Positions 21,642 to 31,702 of a DNA stretch of 64,000 nucleotides are shown here, in pieces. The stretch lies in the NCBI RefSeq assembly GCF_001191005.1, contig NZ_CP012201.1, positions 2,728,001-2,792,000 of the forward strand. The letters run 5' to 3'. The stretch comes from Massilia sp. NR 4-1. GTDB lineage: Bacteria > Pseudomonadota > Gammaproteobacteria > Burkholderiales > Burkholderiaceae_D. Positions within the stretch are counted from its first letter, which is position 1. Each line of letters opens with the position of its first letter. Made by a program: the position numbers and the translations under genes. The notes beneath the pieces are model-generated. The model searched no databases. It saw only the letters and a list, made by a program, of their open reading frames with translations, and was not told the origin of the DNA.

Positions 21642-23282
21642 TTATGCCAGATCGTGCATGTGCAAGCCGTGGCTATGCCCGCCAACCAGCTTTACTTCAA
21701 CGTCCGCAGCCTGGTTGAAGGAGAAGACGTTGGCGCTATTGGCTTGTGCGGTAATGCCGGTGTTATCGAGCGTGATGATCGCGTCCTTGAACTGGATGCG
21801 TTCGTCACGCACCAGCAGGTCGCTGCCGCCGTTGCCAAACAGGTCCGTCACCTTGAAACCGTAGGCGGTCTTCTCCACCGAGTAGTTGGCGCGCACACCC
21901 GAATACACCACGGTGTCGGTGCCCGCCCCGCCGTCGATGTAGTTGCCGCCGCTGGTGGCCACCAGCCGGTCGGCGCCCGCCGTGCCGGTCAGGTTACGCA
22001 CGCTGGATACCGTGAAGTCCTTCGCCAGCGAGGCTTCCGACACATTGCCTGCCGCGTCGATGGCGCGTGCCGTCACATGGTAGTTGCCGTTGGCCAGCGC
22101 CACGGGCGTGATGCTCCAGCTGCCGTTGGCGGCCGCCTTGCCGACACCCAGGCTGGTGCTGCCGTTGAAGATTTCCACCTTGGCGCCCGCTTCCGCCACA
22201 CCGCTGAAGGTGGGGTGGTTGCCGCTGGCCGTGGCCCAGCCGTCCTTGCTGAATACCAGCGTCGGGCGGGCCGGCGCGGTCGTATCCACCAGCGGAGTGC
22301 TAGGCGTAGTGGGCGTAATCGGCGTGCTGCTGCCGATGGCGACGGTACCGTCGCTGAAGCGCAGCTGCTCGATATTTTTCAGGGTATCCGTGCCTTCCAG
22401 GCCGCTCACCTGCCACACCGAGGCGCCAGTCTGCGTCACCTTGTAGGCGCTGCGCGCGCCGCTGTAGAAGGCGGTATCGATGCCGGCGCCGCCGTCCAGA
22501 ATGTCGTTGCCCGCGCCGCCTTCCAGCATATCGTTGGCTGCGCCGCCGGTCAGCGTATCGGCCTGGCTGGTGCCGGTGATGTAGCGGCCGCCGCCGACTG
22601 AGTTGACGCCCAGGGCGCCGCCCAGGCCATCGCCGCCGTACAGCCACTTCAGGGCGGCCAGATCGTATTCGCCGAAGGTCGAATGCGCGCCGCCGGCATG
22701 GGTGTAGGACATCAGCGTGTAAGCGGTATTGTCCGTGGCGGCCGGCAAGCGGATCGCACCGTCGAAGGAGTGTTTCAGGCCCAGGGCATGGCCCAGCTCG
22801 TGCAGCAGCGTTTCGTAGCCTTGGGAGCCGGGCGTGAGGTTGGCATTCATGCCGGCCCATTCGGCATTGTCCAGATAGACGTAGGTGGCGGCCGTGAACT
22901 TGGTGACGTTGTTGTTGCCGTCGTAGGAGTAGCTGTAGCGCGAGCTGTCCAAGCCGGTGGTATTGCTGCCGTTGATGTTGGCGTTGGCCATGTGGATCTG
23001 CGCCAGGCTGGTGTCATTGGTCTCGGTGAACTTGATGCCGGTGATTTGCGACAGATAATTCAGCGCGGTGCGCGTGGCGGCCTGCTGGGCGGCGCTGAAC
23101 GCTTGCGGCGCGCTCAGGATCGCGCTGTTGCCGGTTTCGAGGCCGCCCGCCACGGAAAAGGTGAAATAGAGGTTGTTTCCGCCGGAGGTAAGGTAATTCC
23201 AGTTCGGTAGATTGCCCAACAGCGCGTCAATGTGGTTGAGGCCAGAGAGGGTGGTGCTTTTCACTTCGGTAACGGTTGCCAT
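21642..23282 (-). CDS. Serralysin-like M10 metalloprotease with RTX and Ig-like parts
   Basis: 546 residues. The zinc site HELGHALGLKH is at 161-171 and the Met-turn TLMSY near 190. Before that comes the M10 propeptide-free start typical of type I secreted proteases. RTX-type repeats (GTSQADTLTGGAANDMLEGG then AGNDILDGG) near 240-265 bind calcium, a bacterial Ig-like domain follows (TFSGVAEAGAKVEIFNGSTS), and a second RTX region (GGNYIDGGAGTDTVVYSG) closes. No N-terminal signal, so export is likely via a type I system recognising the C-terminus; no transporter gene lies adjacent. The three zinc His and the catalytic Glu are intact. Confidence 0.9.
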   Translation of the reverse strand: MATVTEVKSTTLSGLNHIDALLGNLPNWNYLTSGGNNLYFTFSVAGGLETGNSAILSAPQAFSAAQQAATRTALNYLSQITGIKFTETNDTSLAQIHMANANINGSNTTGLDSSRYSYSYDGNNNVTKFTAATYVYLDNAEWAGMNANLTPGSQGYETLLHELGHALGLKHSFDGAIRLPAATDNTAYTLMSYTHAGGAHSTFGEYDLAALKWLYGGDGLGGALGVNSVGGGRYITGTSQADTLTGGAANDMLEGGAGNDILDGGAGIDTAFYSGARSAYKVTQTGASVWQVSGLEGTDTLKNIEQLRFSDGTVAIGSSTPITPTTPSTPLVDTTAPARPTLVFSKDGWATASGNHPTFSGVAEAGAKVEIFNGSTSLGVGKAAANGSWSITPVALANGNYHVTARAIDAAGNVSEASLAKDFTVSSVRNLTGTAGADRLVATSGGNYIDGGAGTDTVVYSGVRANYSVEKTAYGFKVTDLFGNGGSDLLVRDERIQFKDAIITLDNTGITAQANSANVFSFNQAADVEVKLVGGHSHGLHMHDLA

Positions 23283-23454
23283 GTCGCACTGCCATAAAAA
23301 AGGTTCGGAAGAGCAAGTATTTCGTTTCCAATCAGCAAGGTCAACAGTGTTCGCACTTACGCTGCCGGTGAGTGTGCACTCCTGTATTGAATGGCAATCG
23401 TGCGCTACTTTCTATTGAGTAGTGACAAAATTACGGTTACCGTCCAGCTTTCCG

Positions 23455-24621
23455 TCACCCTGTCTGGCCGAGGAAGAAGCGCAACATTTCAGCGGACGCA
23501 TCGGGTCCCGCCGGATGCGTGTACGAGCCTGCGGGACTGCCACCCGACCAGGCATGGCCCGCGCCATGCAGTTCCCAGTGTTCCGCGACGGAGCGGCCCG
23601 AGCGGTCGAGCATGGCCGTCTTCGTGTATCTCACGTCGCCATCGCGTTCCTGGGTGCGGCGCAGTTCGTCGTCGCGCGAGGCCGGCGCCGCATGGAGAAA
23701 CTGCTCCAGCACCGCCTCGCCGTTACCGGCATGCACCACCTCGTCACGGTCGCCATGAAACACGATCACGGGAACCCGCTGGCGCAGTTTGCTCGCCGCC
23801 CTCCCCTTGCCCGTCATCCCCTTCTTCATCGCCGCCAAACCGGTGATCAAATCGCGCGCCTTGCCAACCGGCAGGCCGGAGTGGACGCCGACGGCTGCGT
23901 ACAGGTCGGGATAGGCCGCGCCCATGATCGCGGCCATCGCGCCGCCCGCCGACAAACCGGCCACGTAGACGCGCTGCGGGTCCGCCCCCCAGCGCTCGAT
24001 GACCTCCCGCGTCATGCCGGCAATCAGGGACGGTTCGCCGCCGTCGCGCTGCTGGTGCGGTGTCTCGAACCAGTTCCAGCACAGTGAGGCGTTGGCGCTG
24101 CGATCCTGCTCCGGATAGAGCACCAGACAGCCATGCTGCTCGGCCAGCGCATTCATGGCGGTGCCGGCGGCAAAGTCGTCGGGGTCTTGCGTACAGCCGT
24201 GCAGCATCACGATCAGCGGCCGCGGTCCGGTGGCCGGCGTGGACGGCACGTAAAGCTTGTAACGGCGGCTACCCGCGCCGGCCTGGAACGAACCCGGCAT
24301 GAATTCGCCTGGTGCGCGCGGATCGTACGCTGGAGCACGGCTACGCTTGCGTCCCGGCATATTCCAGCGCGCGCGCCGTGCAGGTTGCGGCACGCCGTCG
24401 GCGGTGGCGCCGCCGCGCGCCTTGCGCACCCATTCGGGCAGCGCGTTCAGGTCGATCAGCTCCGGCCTGCCATCCTCCGCCGCCGGCGCCGCTTGGCCAG
24501 GCAGCAGGCCGGCGGCCTTGAGCGCCTTCTGGATCACATCGGTGGCCGCCTGTGGGTCTTTCGCCTGGGCCAGGCGTGCCGCTTCCATCATCTGCCCGAG
24601 AAATTGCTCAAAGGGTTTCAT
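23455..24621 (-). CDS. PHB depolymerase family esterase
   Basis: 388 residues from ATG 24621. An N-terminal part of about 115 residues (MKPFEQFLGQMMEAARLAQA, GRPELIDLNALPEW) is typical of the larger esterase_phb proteins. The catalytic domain shows RPLIVMLHGCTQDPDDFAAG (oxyanion), GLSAGGAMAAIMGAAYPDLY (nucleophile Ser), HGDRDEVVHAGN (Asp) and HELHGAGHAWSGG-like GAGHAWSGGS (His). It would hydrolyse polyhydroxyalkanoate or related polyesters. No signal peptide; may be intracellular or exported otherwise. It lies 14 bases after the ribbon-helix-helix gene and is probably co-regulated. Confidence 0.88.
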   Translation of the reverse strand: MKPFEQFLGQMMEAARLAQAKDPQAATDVIQKALKAAGLLPGQAAPAAEDGRPELIDLNALPEWVRKARGGATADGVPQPARRARWNMPGRKRSRAPAYDPRAPGEFMPGSFQAGAGSRRYKLYVPSTPATGPRPLIVMLHGCTQDPDDFAAGTAMNALAEQHGCLVLYPEQDRSANASLCWNWFETPHQQRDGGEPSLIAGMTREVIERWGADPQRVYVAGLSAGGAMAAIMGAAYPDLYAAVGVHSGLPVGKARDLITGLAAMKKGMTGKGRAASKLRQRVPVIVFHGDRDEVVHAGNGEAVLEQFLHAAPASRDDELRRTQERDGDVRYTKTAMLDRSGRSVAEHWELHGAGHAWSGGSPAGSYTHPAGPDASAEMLRFFLGQTG

Positions 24622-24635
24622 ATACTGTCCATTCG

Positions 24636-25052
24636 CTAAGTGTGAAGGCGGTCGGCTAGCGCGTCCTTGACCGCGGGCGACGCGATAAACGCGCCGAGTA
24701 CCTGAATCGAGGCAATAGCCGAACGCGCCAGCTCCGGCGTGACATCGTCTTCCACCGTGGCCAGGCCGAGCACATGGATTTCCAGCTGTTCGCCAGCCGC
24801 CACGACGCGTTCCAGTTCGGCGCGCGAATAGCGCTGCAATCCCGTCACAAAACGCTTGCGCAGCACAGTTTGGCGGATCGCCTCCGCATGCTGCTGCAAA
24901 AGGTTGCGGATGGCTGTGCGGACGAAGTCGGTACGGTTGGTGTAAAAGCCCTCTCCGACCAGCAGATCCATCTGCGCCAGGTCCACCAACCCCAGATTGA
25001 CTGTGACCTTGTCCGTGTCCGGCAGCTTTGACTTGATGTTGACGATCTTCAT
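24636..25052 (-). CDS. Ribbon-helix-helix (CopG/NikR-like) regulator
   Basis: 138 residues, ATG 25052, AGGGAGG upstream. The N-terminus DKVTVNLGLVDLAQMDLLVG then FYTNRTDFVRTAIRNLLQQH is a ribbon-helix-helix DNA-binding domain. The remainder (LEIHVLGLATVEDDVTPELA) is a small oligomerisation domain known from DUF6290/NikR-like families. A perfect 20-bp palindrome lies in its promoter, so autoregulation is highly likely; the esterase gene follows within 14 bases and should share control. Confidence 0.82.
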   Translation of the reverse strand: MKIVNIKSKLPDTDKVTVNLGLVDLAQMDLLVGEGFYTNRTDFVRTAIRNLLQQHAEAIRQTVLRKRFVTGLQRYSRAELERVVAAGEQLEIHVLGLATVEDDVTPELARSAIASIQVLGAFIASPAVKDALADRLHT

Positions 25053-25062
25053 TTATCCTCCC

Positions 25063-25090
25063 TATATACTCCAATTGGAGTATAAGTCAA
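25063..25090 (-). promoter_or_regulatory. Palindromic promoter-operator of the RHH-esterase operon
   Basis: TATACTCCAATTGGAGTATA at 25065-25084 is a perfect 20-bp palindrome. On the minus strand TTGACT (25090-25085) and TATATA (25068-25063) form a sigma-70 promoter with a 16-bp spacer that is filled by the palindrome. The Shine-Dalgarno sequence follows directly at 25056-25062. This layout indicates tight self-repression. Confidence 0.82.
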
Positions 25091-25453
25091 AAATCACAAG
25101 AGGCCCGGCGCAATTTATTCGGCGCAGCAAAAAGGCCGCGGAATGGCCTGGAATATTTCCGGAAAGTCAGCTTAAAAGCATAATTGCCAATATTTTTTGC
25201 AACAAATCGCATAAATTGCGCGAGAAATTACCGCTTCGCCGTTTTTTGCGAGAGTTCTCAAGGTAAGATGCTCACCAATTCTCACATTTCCATCAGGGAA
25301 TTTTTTCTCGCCCCAGCCTCCGCCGAGAAGTCCACAGTGCCGCACTTGCTCAGCCTTTTGGTGGCACTTCGTTTTAGCCGGCAAGACCTACGCCGCATAT
25401 AGAACAGAACCGCCCACAAACGCAGGCGCAAGACCACACTAAGGAACTAACTC
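25091..25453 (+). other. Leader/promoter region of the chemoreceptor gene
   Basis: About 360 bp without a convincing gene; AT-richer than its neighbours. A short ORF on either strand is open but has no ribosome binding site and no protein-like pattern. The chemoreceptor Shine-Dalgarno (AAGGAA) stands at 25441-25446. I see no clear sigma-28 promoter. Confidence 0.4.
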
Positions 25454-27079
25454 ATGAAAATTGGCAATCTAAAAATCGGTACCCGCATCAGTTGCGGCTA
25501 TATCATCGTGCTGGCGCTGCTGCTCGGCGTCATGCTGTGCGGCATCCAAGGCATGCGCAACTCGAACAAGGCCCTGCACAACATCGTCGACATCAACATC
25601 AAGAAGATGGAACTGCTGCAGACCATGTCGGAATCCACCCACGTGGTGTCGCGCGTGATCCGCACCTTGGCCCTGCTGCAGGACGAAGAAACCGCCAAGC
25701 GCGAAGCCGCGAAAATCAATACGGCGCGCGAAAAATACAATGCCGCTTTCGACGCCCTGCAAGCCATGCCGCTGGATGCGGCCGGCCAGGCGCTGGTGGC
25801 CAAGATCAAGGAACAGCAGACGACTGCGCGCCAGTTGAACGACCAGTTCCTGAGCCTGAGCAAAACCAGCCGCGAGGAAGCGCTCCAGCTCCTGCTGCAG
25901 AAAGCCGGTCCCGCCTCGCACACCTGGCAGGAAGTCATCGACGACTTCCGCGCCCTTCAAAAAGAGAAAAGCCAGCGCGACGAAAAGGCGGCCGAAGAAT
26001 CCTATGAAAGCAATATGAGCCTGATGCTCGGCTTCTCGGCCTTGGCCATCGCCGTCAGCATCGCCATCGCCTGGACCATTACGCGTTCGATCTCGCGTCC
26101 GATTTCGCAGGCGGTGCAGGTGGCGCAGCGGGTGGCCGCCGGCCATCTCGATAGCCGCATCGAAGTGCGCTCCAGCGATGAAACGGGCCAGCTGCTGCAA
26201 GCGCTCAAGGAAATGAACGACAGCCTGGTCAACATCGTCGGCCATGTGCGCGGCGGCGCCGACACCATCGCCTCGGCCTCGTCGGAAATCGCCAACGGCA
26301 ACCTCGATCTCTCCAGCCGTACCGAGCAGCAGGCCAGCTCGCTGGAAGAAACCGTCTCCTCGATGGAGGAACTGGCCAGCACCGTGCAGCAGAACGTCGA
26401 GAACGCGCGCCGCGGCAACCAGCTCGCCATGTCGGCCTCCGAGACCGCCACGCGCGGCGGCGCGGCTGTGGGCCAGGTGGTGGAAACCATGGGCGCCATC
26501 AGCGCCTCTTCGCGCAAGGTGGTGGACATTATCAGCGTCATCGAAGGCATCGCCTTCCAGACCAATATCCTGGCGCTGAACGCCGCGGTGGAAGCGGCGC
26601 GCGCCGGCGAGCAGGGACGCGGTTTTGCCGTCGTCGCGGCCGAAGTGCGCAACCTGGCGCAGCGCTCAGCCTCCGCCGCCAAGGAAATCAATGCGCTGAT
26701 CAGCGACTCGGTCGCGCATGTGAGCAAGGGCGAGCAGCTGGTCGATCAAGCCGGCAGCACGATGGACGAGGTGTTGCGGAGCATCAGCAACGTCAATGTC
26801 ATCATGGGCGAGATCATGACCGCCAGCGAAGAGCAAAGCGCGGGCATCGAGCAAATCAACCAGGCCATCTGCGAAATGGACCAGGTGACGCAGCAGAACG
26901 CCGCCCTGGTCGAGGAAGCCGCCGCAGCAGCAGCTTCGCTCGAAGAGCAGGCTGCCGGCCTGACCCACGCCGTCGCCGTCTTCAAGCTCGATCTGGCCAA
27001 GACCGGCAACACCGGCCGCCTGCCGGGCCAGCAAGCAAAAGCGCTGGCCTTGGCAGCGCCTTTGGCGCGCGCCGCCTGA
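25454..27079 (+). CDS. Methyl-accepting chemotaxis protein
   Basis: 541 residues. TM1 is at about 13-32 (SCGYIIVLALLLGVMLCGIQ), a four-helix-bundle ligand domain follows to about 188, TM2 is at 189-209 (MLGFSALAIAVSIAIAWTIT), then HAMP (SRPISQAVQVAQRVAAGHLD) and the signalling domain with the conserved hairpin tip EGIAFQTNILALNAAVEAAR AGEQGRGFAVVAAEV near 364-398. It would pass a periplasmic signal to CheA/CheW. There is no C-terminal NWETF-type CheR tether, and no che genes are nearby. The ligand is unknown. Confidence 0.94.
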   Translation: MKIGNLKIGTRISCGYIIVLALLLGVMLCGIQGMRNSNKALHNIVDINIKKMELLQTMSESTHVVSRVIRTLALLQDEETAKREAAKINTAREKYNAAFDALQAMPLDAAGQALVAKIKEQQTTARQLNDQFLSLSKTSREEALQLLLQKAGPASHTWQEVIDDFRALQKEKSQRDEKAAEESYESNMSLMLGFSALAIAVSIAIAWTITRSISRPISQAVQVAQRVAAGHLDSRIEVRSSDETGQLLQALKEMNDSLVNIVGHVRGGADTIASASSEIANGNLDLSSRTEQQASSLEETVSSMEELASTVQQNVENARRGNQLAMSASETATRGGAAVGQVVETMGAISASSRKVVDIISVIEGIAFQTNILALNAAVEAARAGEQGRGFAVVAAEVRNLAQRSASAAKEINALISDSVAHVSKGEQLVDQAGSTMDEVLRSISNVNVIMGEIMTASEEQSAGIEQINQAICEMDQVTQQNAALVEEAAAAAASLEEQAAGLTHAVAVFKLDLAKTGNTGRLPGQQAKALALAAPLARAA

Positions 27080-27080
27080 A

Positions 27081-28634
<1,554 letters not shown>

Positions 28635-28690
28635 GATCGTCCTCGGCGCGCAATGATTGTGCGACGATCATACTCCACTGTTCAGCCCTG

Positions 28691-28903
28691 TTATTTTTTC
28701 TTCTTGCCCAGAGATGCGTCGTAAATGGTCTTGGCATCCTTGTGCGCCTGGTCGATATTGCGCAGCTTCTTATCGTCGTCGTGCTTGACGAAAAACTCCG
28801 CGTCCTGCGCGGCGACCACCAGCTTGATCGCGGCCGCATCGGCCAGATTGTACTTTTCCACGATCAGCGTGGTGACTTCGTCCAGGTATTCTTCGTAGGT
28901 CAT
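28691..28903 (-). CDS. Small conserved cytoplasmic protein
   Basis: 70 residues from ATG 28903, GGAG upstream. MTYEEYLDEVTTLIVEKYNL then AAIKLVVAAQDAEFFVKHDD and a helical region DQAHKDAKTIYDASLGKKKK. The acidic helical pattern with a polylysine tail is seen in small proteins of unknown function conserved in Burkholderiales. It lies 56 bases upstream of the HerA-like gene on the same strand. No function can be assigned. Confidence 0.65.
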   Translation of the reverse strand: MTYEEYLDEVTTLIVEKYNLADAAAIKLVVAAQDAEFFVKHDDDKKLRNIDQAHKDAKTIYDASLGKKKK

Positions 28904-29015
28904 GTTTTCACTCCATAGGCTATTGGCGGCATTATAGGAGAGCCGCATCGGATATGGTTTTGTGTTTTGCTGCATTTTATGCAACAGTAGAGTCTTTCAA
29001 GCCGAGAGCCAAATC

Positions 29016-30386
29016 ATGCCGACCGCTCCAGCCGCGCCCGCCGTGACCGCGTCCGATAAACCGCTGGGCTTCTGGATGTGCACCGCCCTCATCGTCGGCA
29101 ATATGATCGGCATGGGTATTTTCATGCTGCCGGCGGCGCTGGCGCCGCATGGCCTGAACTCCTTCAGCGGCTGGGCCATCACCGTGATCGGCTGCCTCTT
29201 CATCGCCCATGTCTTCGCCCACCTGGCGCGCGCCATGCCGCACGAGGACGGGCCTTACGGCTATACCAAGCGCTGCTTCGGCTCCGGCACCGCCTTCTTC
29301 GTCATGTGGTGCTACTGGGCTTCGATCTGGATCAGCAACGCCGCGCTGGCGATCGGCATCGTCGGTTATCTGAGCACGCTCTTCCCCGTTCTCTCCGCCA
29401 TGCCGCTGCTGCAGCCGGCGACGGCGCTGGCTGTGATCTGGTTCTTCGTGCTGGTCAGCCTGAGCGGGGCGCGCCTGTCGGGACGGGTGCAGCTGGCATC
29501 GGCCGCGCTCAAGCTGCTGCCCATGGGCGCCGTGGTGCTGCTGGGCGGCTGGGTGCTGTTCACCGACAGCGCGGCCTATGGCGCACATCTGCCCGCCACC
29601 CCGCTCACGCTCGACGCCACTGCGGCGGCAGGCACCATCGCCCTCTTCGCCATGCTGGGCGTGGAATGCGCCACCCTGCCCGCCACCAAGGTCGTCGATC
29701 CCGAAACCACCATCCCGCGCGCCACCATCGCGGGGACGCTGATCGCGGCCGTGGTGTATGTCTCCGTCTGCACCGTGCCGCTGCTGCTGTTGCCGCAGGC
29801 GGAGCTAGCGCAGTCGAACGCGCCGTATGCCGATCTGTTCAACCGCTTCTGGCAGGCCGGCACCGGGCGCTGGCTGGCGATTACCGTCATCATCAGCGGT
29901 CTCGGTGCACTCAATGGCTGGACCATGCTGGCGGGCGAAGTCACCGCCTCCTTCGCCACGCACGGCATGTTTCCCGCGCTGCTGAAAACACCCAACCGGC
30001 ATGGCGCGCCATACTGGTCGCTGCTGCTGATCGGCGTGCTGGCCAGCGCCATGGTGGTGATGAACTACAGCCGCTCGCTGGCCGAAGGCTTCGCCTTCCT
30101 GACGATGGTGGTGACAGCGGCCAGCATGCCGCTGTATCTGGTCGGCGGCGTGGCCATCTTCAAGCTGTGGAGACGCGGCGCCTTGCGCGCCAAGGCCGCC
30201 GTGCCGGCGCTGCTGCTGTTCAGCGCCGCCATGACCTGCATCTTCTCGGTCTGGGCGCTGTATGGCATGGGCCAGGAAGCCTTCATCTGGTCGCTGGTGC
30301 TGGGCGCCATCGGCCTGCCGGTTTTCTGGCTGATCCGGCGCGGCAAAAAAATAGCGCCGCCCCAAGAGGCCATCACTCAGGTGTAG
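29016..30386 (+). CDS. APC family amino acid permease
   Basis: 456 residues from ATG 29016. About 12 membrane segments; the N-terminus GFWMCTALIVGNMIGMGIFM contains the helix-1 GxxIGxGIF signature of the amino acid-polyamine-organocation family, with LFAMLGVECATLPATKVVDP as helix 6 and its conserved Glu. The arrangement resembles the AdiC/CadB branch of antiporters. The substrate cannot be fixed; an arginine/agmatine-like exchange is only a possibility. It stands alone, divergent from the small protein gene at 28903. Confidence 0.85.
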   Translation: MPTAPAAPAVTASDKPLGFWMCTALIVGNMIGMGIFMLPAALAPHGLNSFSGWAITVIGCLFIAHVFAHLARAMPHEDGPYGYTKRCFGSGTAFFVMWCYWASIWISNAALAIGIVGYLSTLFPVLSAMPLLQPATALAVIWFFVLVSLSGARLSGRVQLASAALKLLPMGAVVLLGGWVLFTDSAAYGAHLPATPLTLDATAAAGTIALFAMLGVECATLPATKVVDPETTIPRATIAGTLIAAVVYVSVCTVPLLLLPQAELAQSNAPYADLFNRFWQAGTGRWLAITVIISGLGALNGWTMLAGEVTASFATHGMFPALLKTPNRHGAPYWSLLLIGVLASAMVVMNYSRSLAEGFAFLTMVVTAASMPLYLVGGVAIFKLWRRGALRAKAAVPALLLFSAAMTCIFSVWALYGMGQEAFIWSLVLGAIGLPVFWLIRRGKKIAPPQEAITQV

Positions 30387-31078
30387 TGCAGCTTCACCTT
30401 ATGCCAGGGCCAGAACACCCAGCGCGGGTGGCCGAGATTGTCGGTGGCGAAGGCCTGGGTTTTGAATTTATTCAGGAAGCCGATGAATTCGCCGCTGGCG
30501 GTTTCAACGATCGTGGCGCCATCCTGCCAGATGGCGTTTTCGGCATCGTGGCCGCTGCCGACCGGGTCGCCCTGGTTCTGGTGGATATTGTGCACGCCCA
30601 GCCCCTTGTTGAACGGTTCGCCGAATAGATAGAAACGCACGCCCTGCCCGATCACCGCCTCCAGATCGGTCAGCGCCTGGATGCCAGTGCCGCTCTTCCA
30701 CGGCGGATTCCAGCGCAGGAAATCGAGCAGCCTGGCCAGCCAGCCGCTGTACACCACATACCAGATCAGAACCGGCGGATGCAGCAACCGCGCCCTGATA
30801 TAGTCGAGCGCCCCGGAGCCGGCATTCGACGGCAGGCCGTGCCAGCCATCGGCCAGCGCCTTGATCTGTGCGAAATCGGCGGCGCGCAGGCGCACCACGC
30901 GCCACTGTATGCCGTCCGGCATGGCCTTGGGATCGACATCGATTGCGCAATGATATTCACCGGCTGGAGTCTGGACATTCAGGTTGCCGTGGTAGTAGCG
31001 GCCGTAGTTGTCGGGCGGGTCGCGGTAGTACTTGGTCTTCTGCCCGATCACCACGCCATAGCCATTGGATAGTCCCAT
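30377..31078 (-). CDS. DUF2278 family protein (YukJ-like)
   Basis: 233 residues from ATG 31078, GGAGG upstream. The start GYGVVIGQKTKYYRDPPDNY then GRYYHGNLNVQTPAGEYHCA is the DUF2278 opening, and LGVHNIHQNQGDPVGSGHDA followed by NAIWQDGATIVE is its most conserved segment, with two histidines and an acidic residue in a beta-rich fold. The family occurs in many bacteria, including Bacillus YukJ, and its biochemical function is unknown. It overlaps the 3' end of the permease gene by ten bases on the opposite strand. Confidence 0.85.
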   Translation of the reverse strand: MGLSNGYGVVIGQKTKYYRDPPDNYGRYYHGNLNVQTPAGEYHCAIDVDPKAMPDGIQWRVVRLRAADFAQIKALADGWHGLPSNAGSGALDYIRARLLHPPVLIWYVVYSGWLARLLDFLRWNPPWKSGTGIQALTDLEAVIGQGVRFYLFGEPFNKGLGVHNIHQNQGDPVGSGHDAENAIWQDGATIVETASGEFIGFLNKFKTQAFATDNLGHPRWVFWPWHKVKLHYT

Positions 31079-31159
31079 GATCGCCTCCCCTTCGAACAAG
31101 CCTTTCCCAGATTTATTCTAGTTCGCGCGCGGCTCCATAAATTCACCAATGTTCACCGG

Positions 31160-31447
31160 CTAGCGGCGCTTGGCGCCGGAGGTTTCGGTGCGCACATAAA
31201 ACTCGGGCGGCTTGCGCGCCACCCAGGCGATAAAGATCAGGATGTCGGGATGGGCGCGCAGCGCTTCCCAGGTATGGTAGGTACGCAGCAGTTCGCGTTC
31301 GGTCAGCACCGAGTGGATCTTGCGGTGGCAGATCTTGTGGATCTCGAACTGTTCCTTGCCCTTGAAGGTTTTGGGGATCAGGTGGTGGCGGTCGATATTG
31401 ACGGTGCCCAGAGGCCGGCCGCAGAGGGGGCAGCATTTTTCTTCCAT
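31160..31447 (-). CDS. Small HNH-type zinc-binding protein
   Basis: 95 residues. KCCPLCGRPLG provides two cysteines, followed by NIDRHHLIPKTFKGKEQFEI and HKICHRKIHSVLTERELLRT, the DRHH...H...N/H arrangement of the HNH nuclease fold. The last third (LIFIAWVARKPPEFYVRTET) is a short extension. Conserved small HNH proteins of this kind may be housekeeping nucleases or non-catalytic metal proteins; no partner gene is adjacent. The ATG lies near the tRNA gene on the opposite strand. Confidence 0.75.
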   Translation of the reverse strand: MEEKCCPLCGRPLGTVNIDRHHLIPKTFKGKEQFEIHKICHRKIHSVLTERELLRTYHTWEALRAHPDILIFIAWVARKPPEFYVRTETSGAKRR

Positions 31448-31530
31448 GCGCCATCTTAGAGCATTCGCCGGGACCGCTGCCGCGCCGCTGCTTGACTTCG
31501 GCCGCGGATCTTGTAAAATGCCGGTCCTTC

Positions 31531-31606
31531 GGGTCGTTAGCTCAGCTGGTAGAGCAGCGGACTTTTAATCCGTTGGTCGCAGGTTCGAATCCCGCACGGC
31601 CTACCA
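31531..31606 (+). tRNA. tRNA-Lys (anticodon UUU)
   Basis: 76 bases including CCA. It has a 7-bp acceptor stem (GGGTCGT with ACGGCCT, two G-T pairs), the D arm GCTCAGCTGGTAGAGC, an anticodon stem with loop CTTTTAA (anticodon TTT), and the T arm GCAGGTTCGAATCCCGC. A strong terminator follows 17 bases later. No integrated element is seen at its 3' end. Confidence 0.97.
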
Positions 31607-31622
31607 CGAATACAGCAGCAGC

Positions 31623-31658
31623 AAAAAGGCTTACCCGCTTCGGCGCGTAAGCCTTTTT
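31623..31658 (+). terminator. Terminator after tRNA-Lys
   Basis: Perfect 12-bp hairpin AAAAAGGCTTAC / GTAAGCCTTTTT with an inner CGC-TTCG-GCG tetraloop. It is symmetrical enough to end transcription in both directions, including that of the esterase gene at 31703. Confidence 0.9.
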
Positions 31659-31702
31659 GTTTGCCCCCTCCCCGGCGCGGGAGCCATGCAGTCCCGCATT
31701 AC

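Noticed and set aside
23455..25074. 539-residue frame continuing upstream of the PHB-type esterase
   Set aside because: The upstream part runs antiparallel in frame over the RHH regulator gene and has no protein-like pattern; the esterase starts at 24621.
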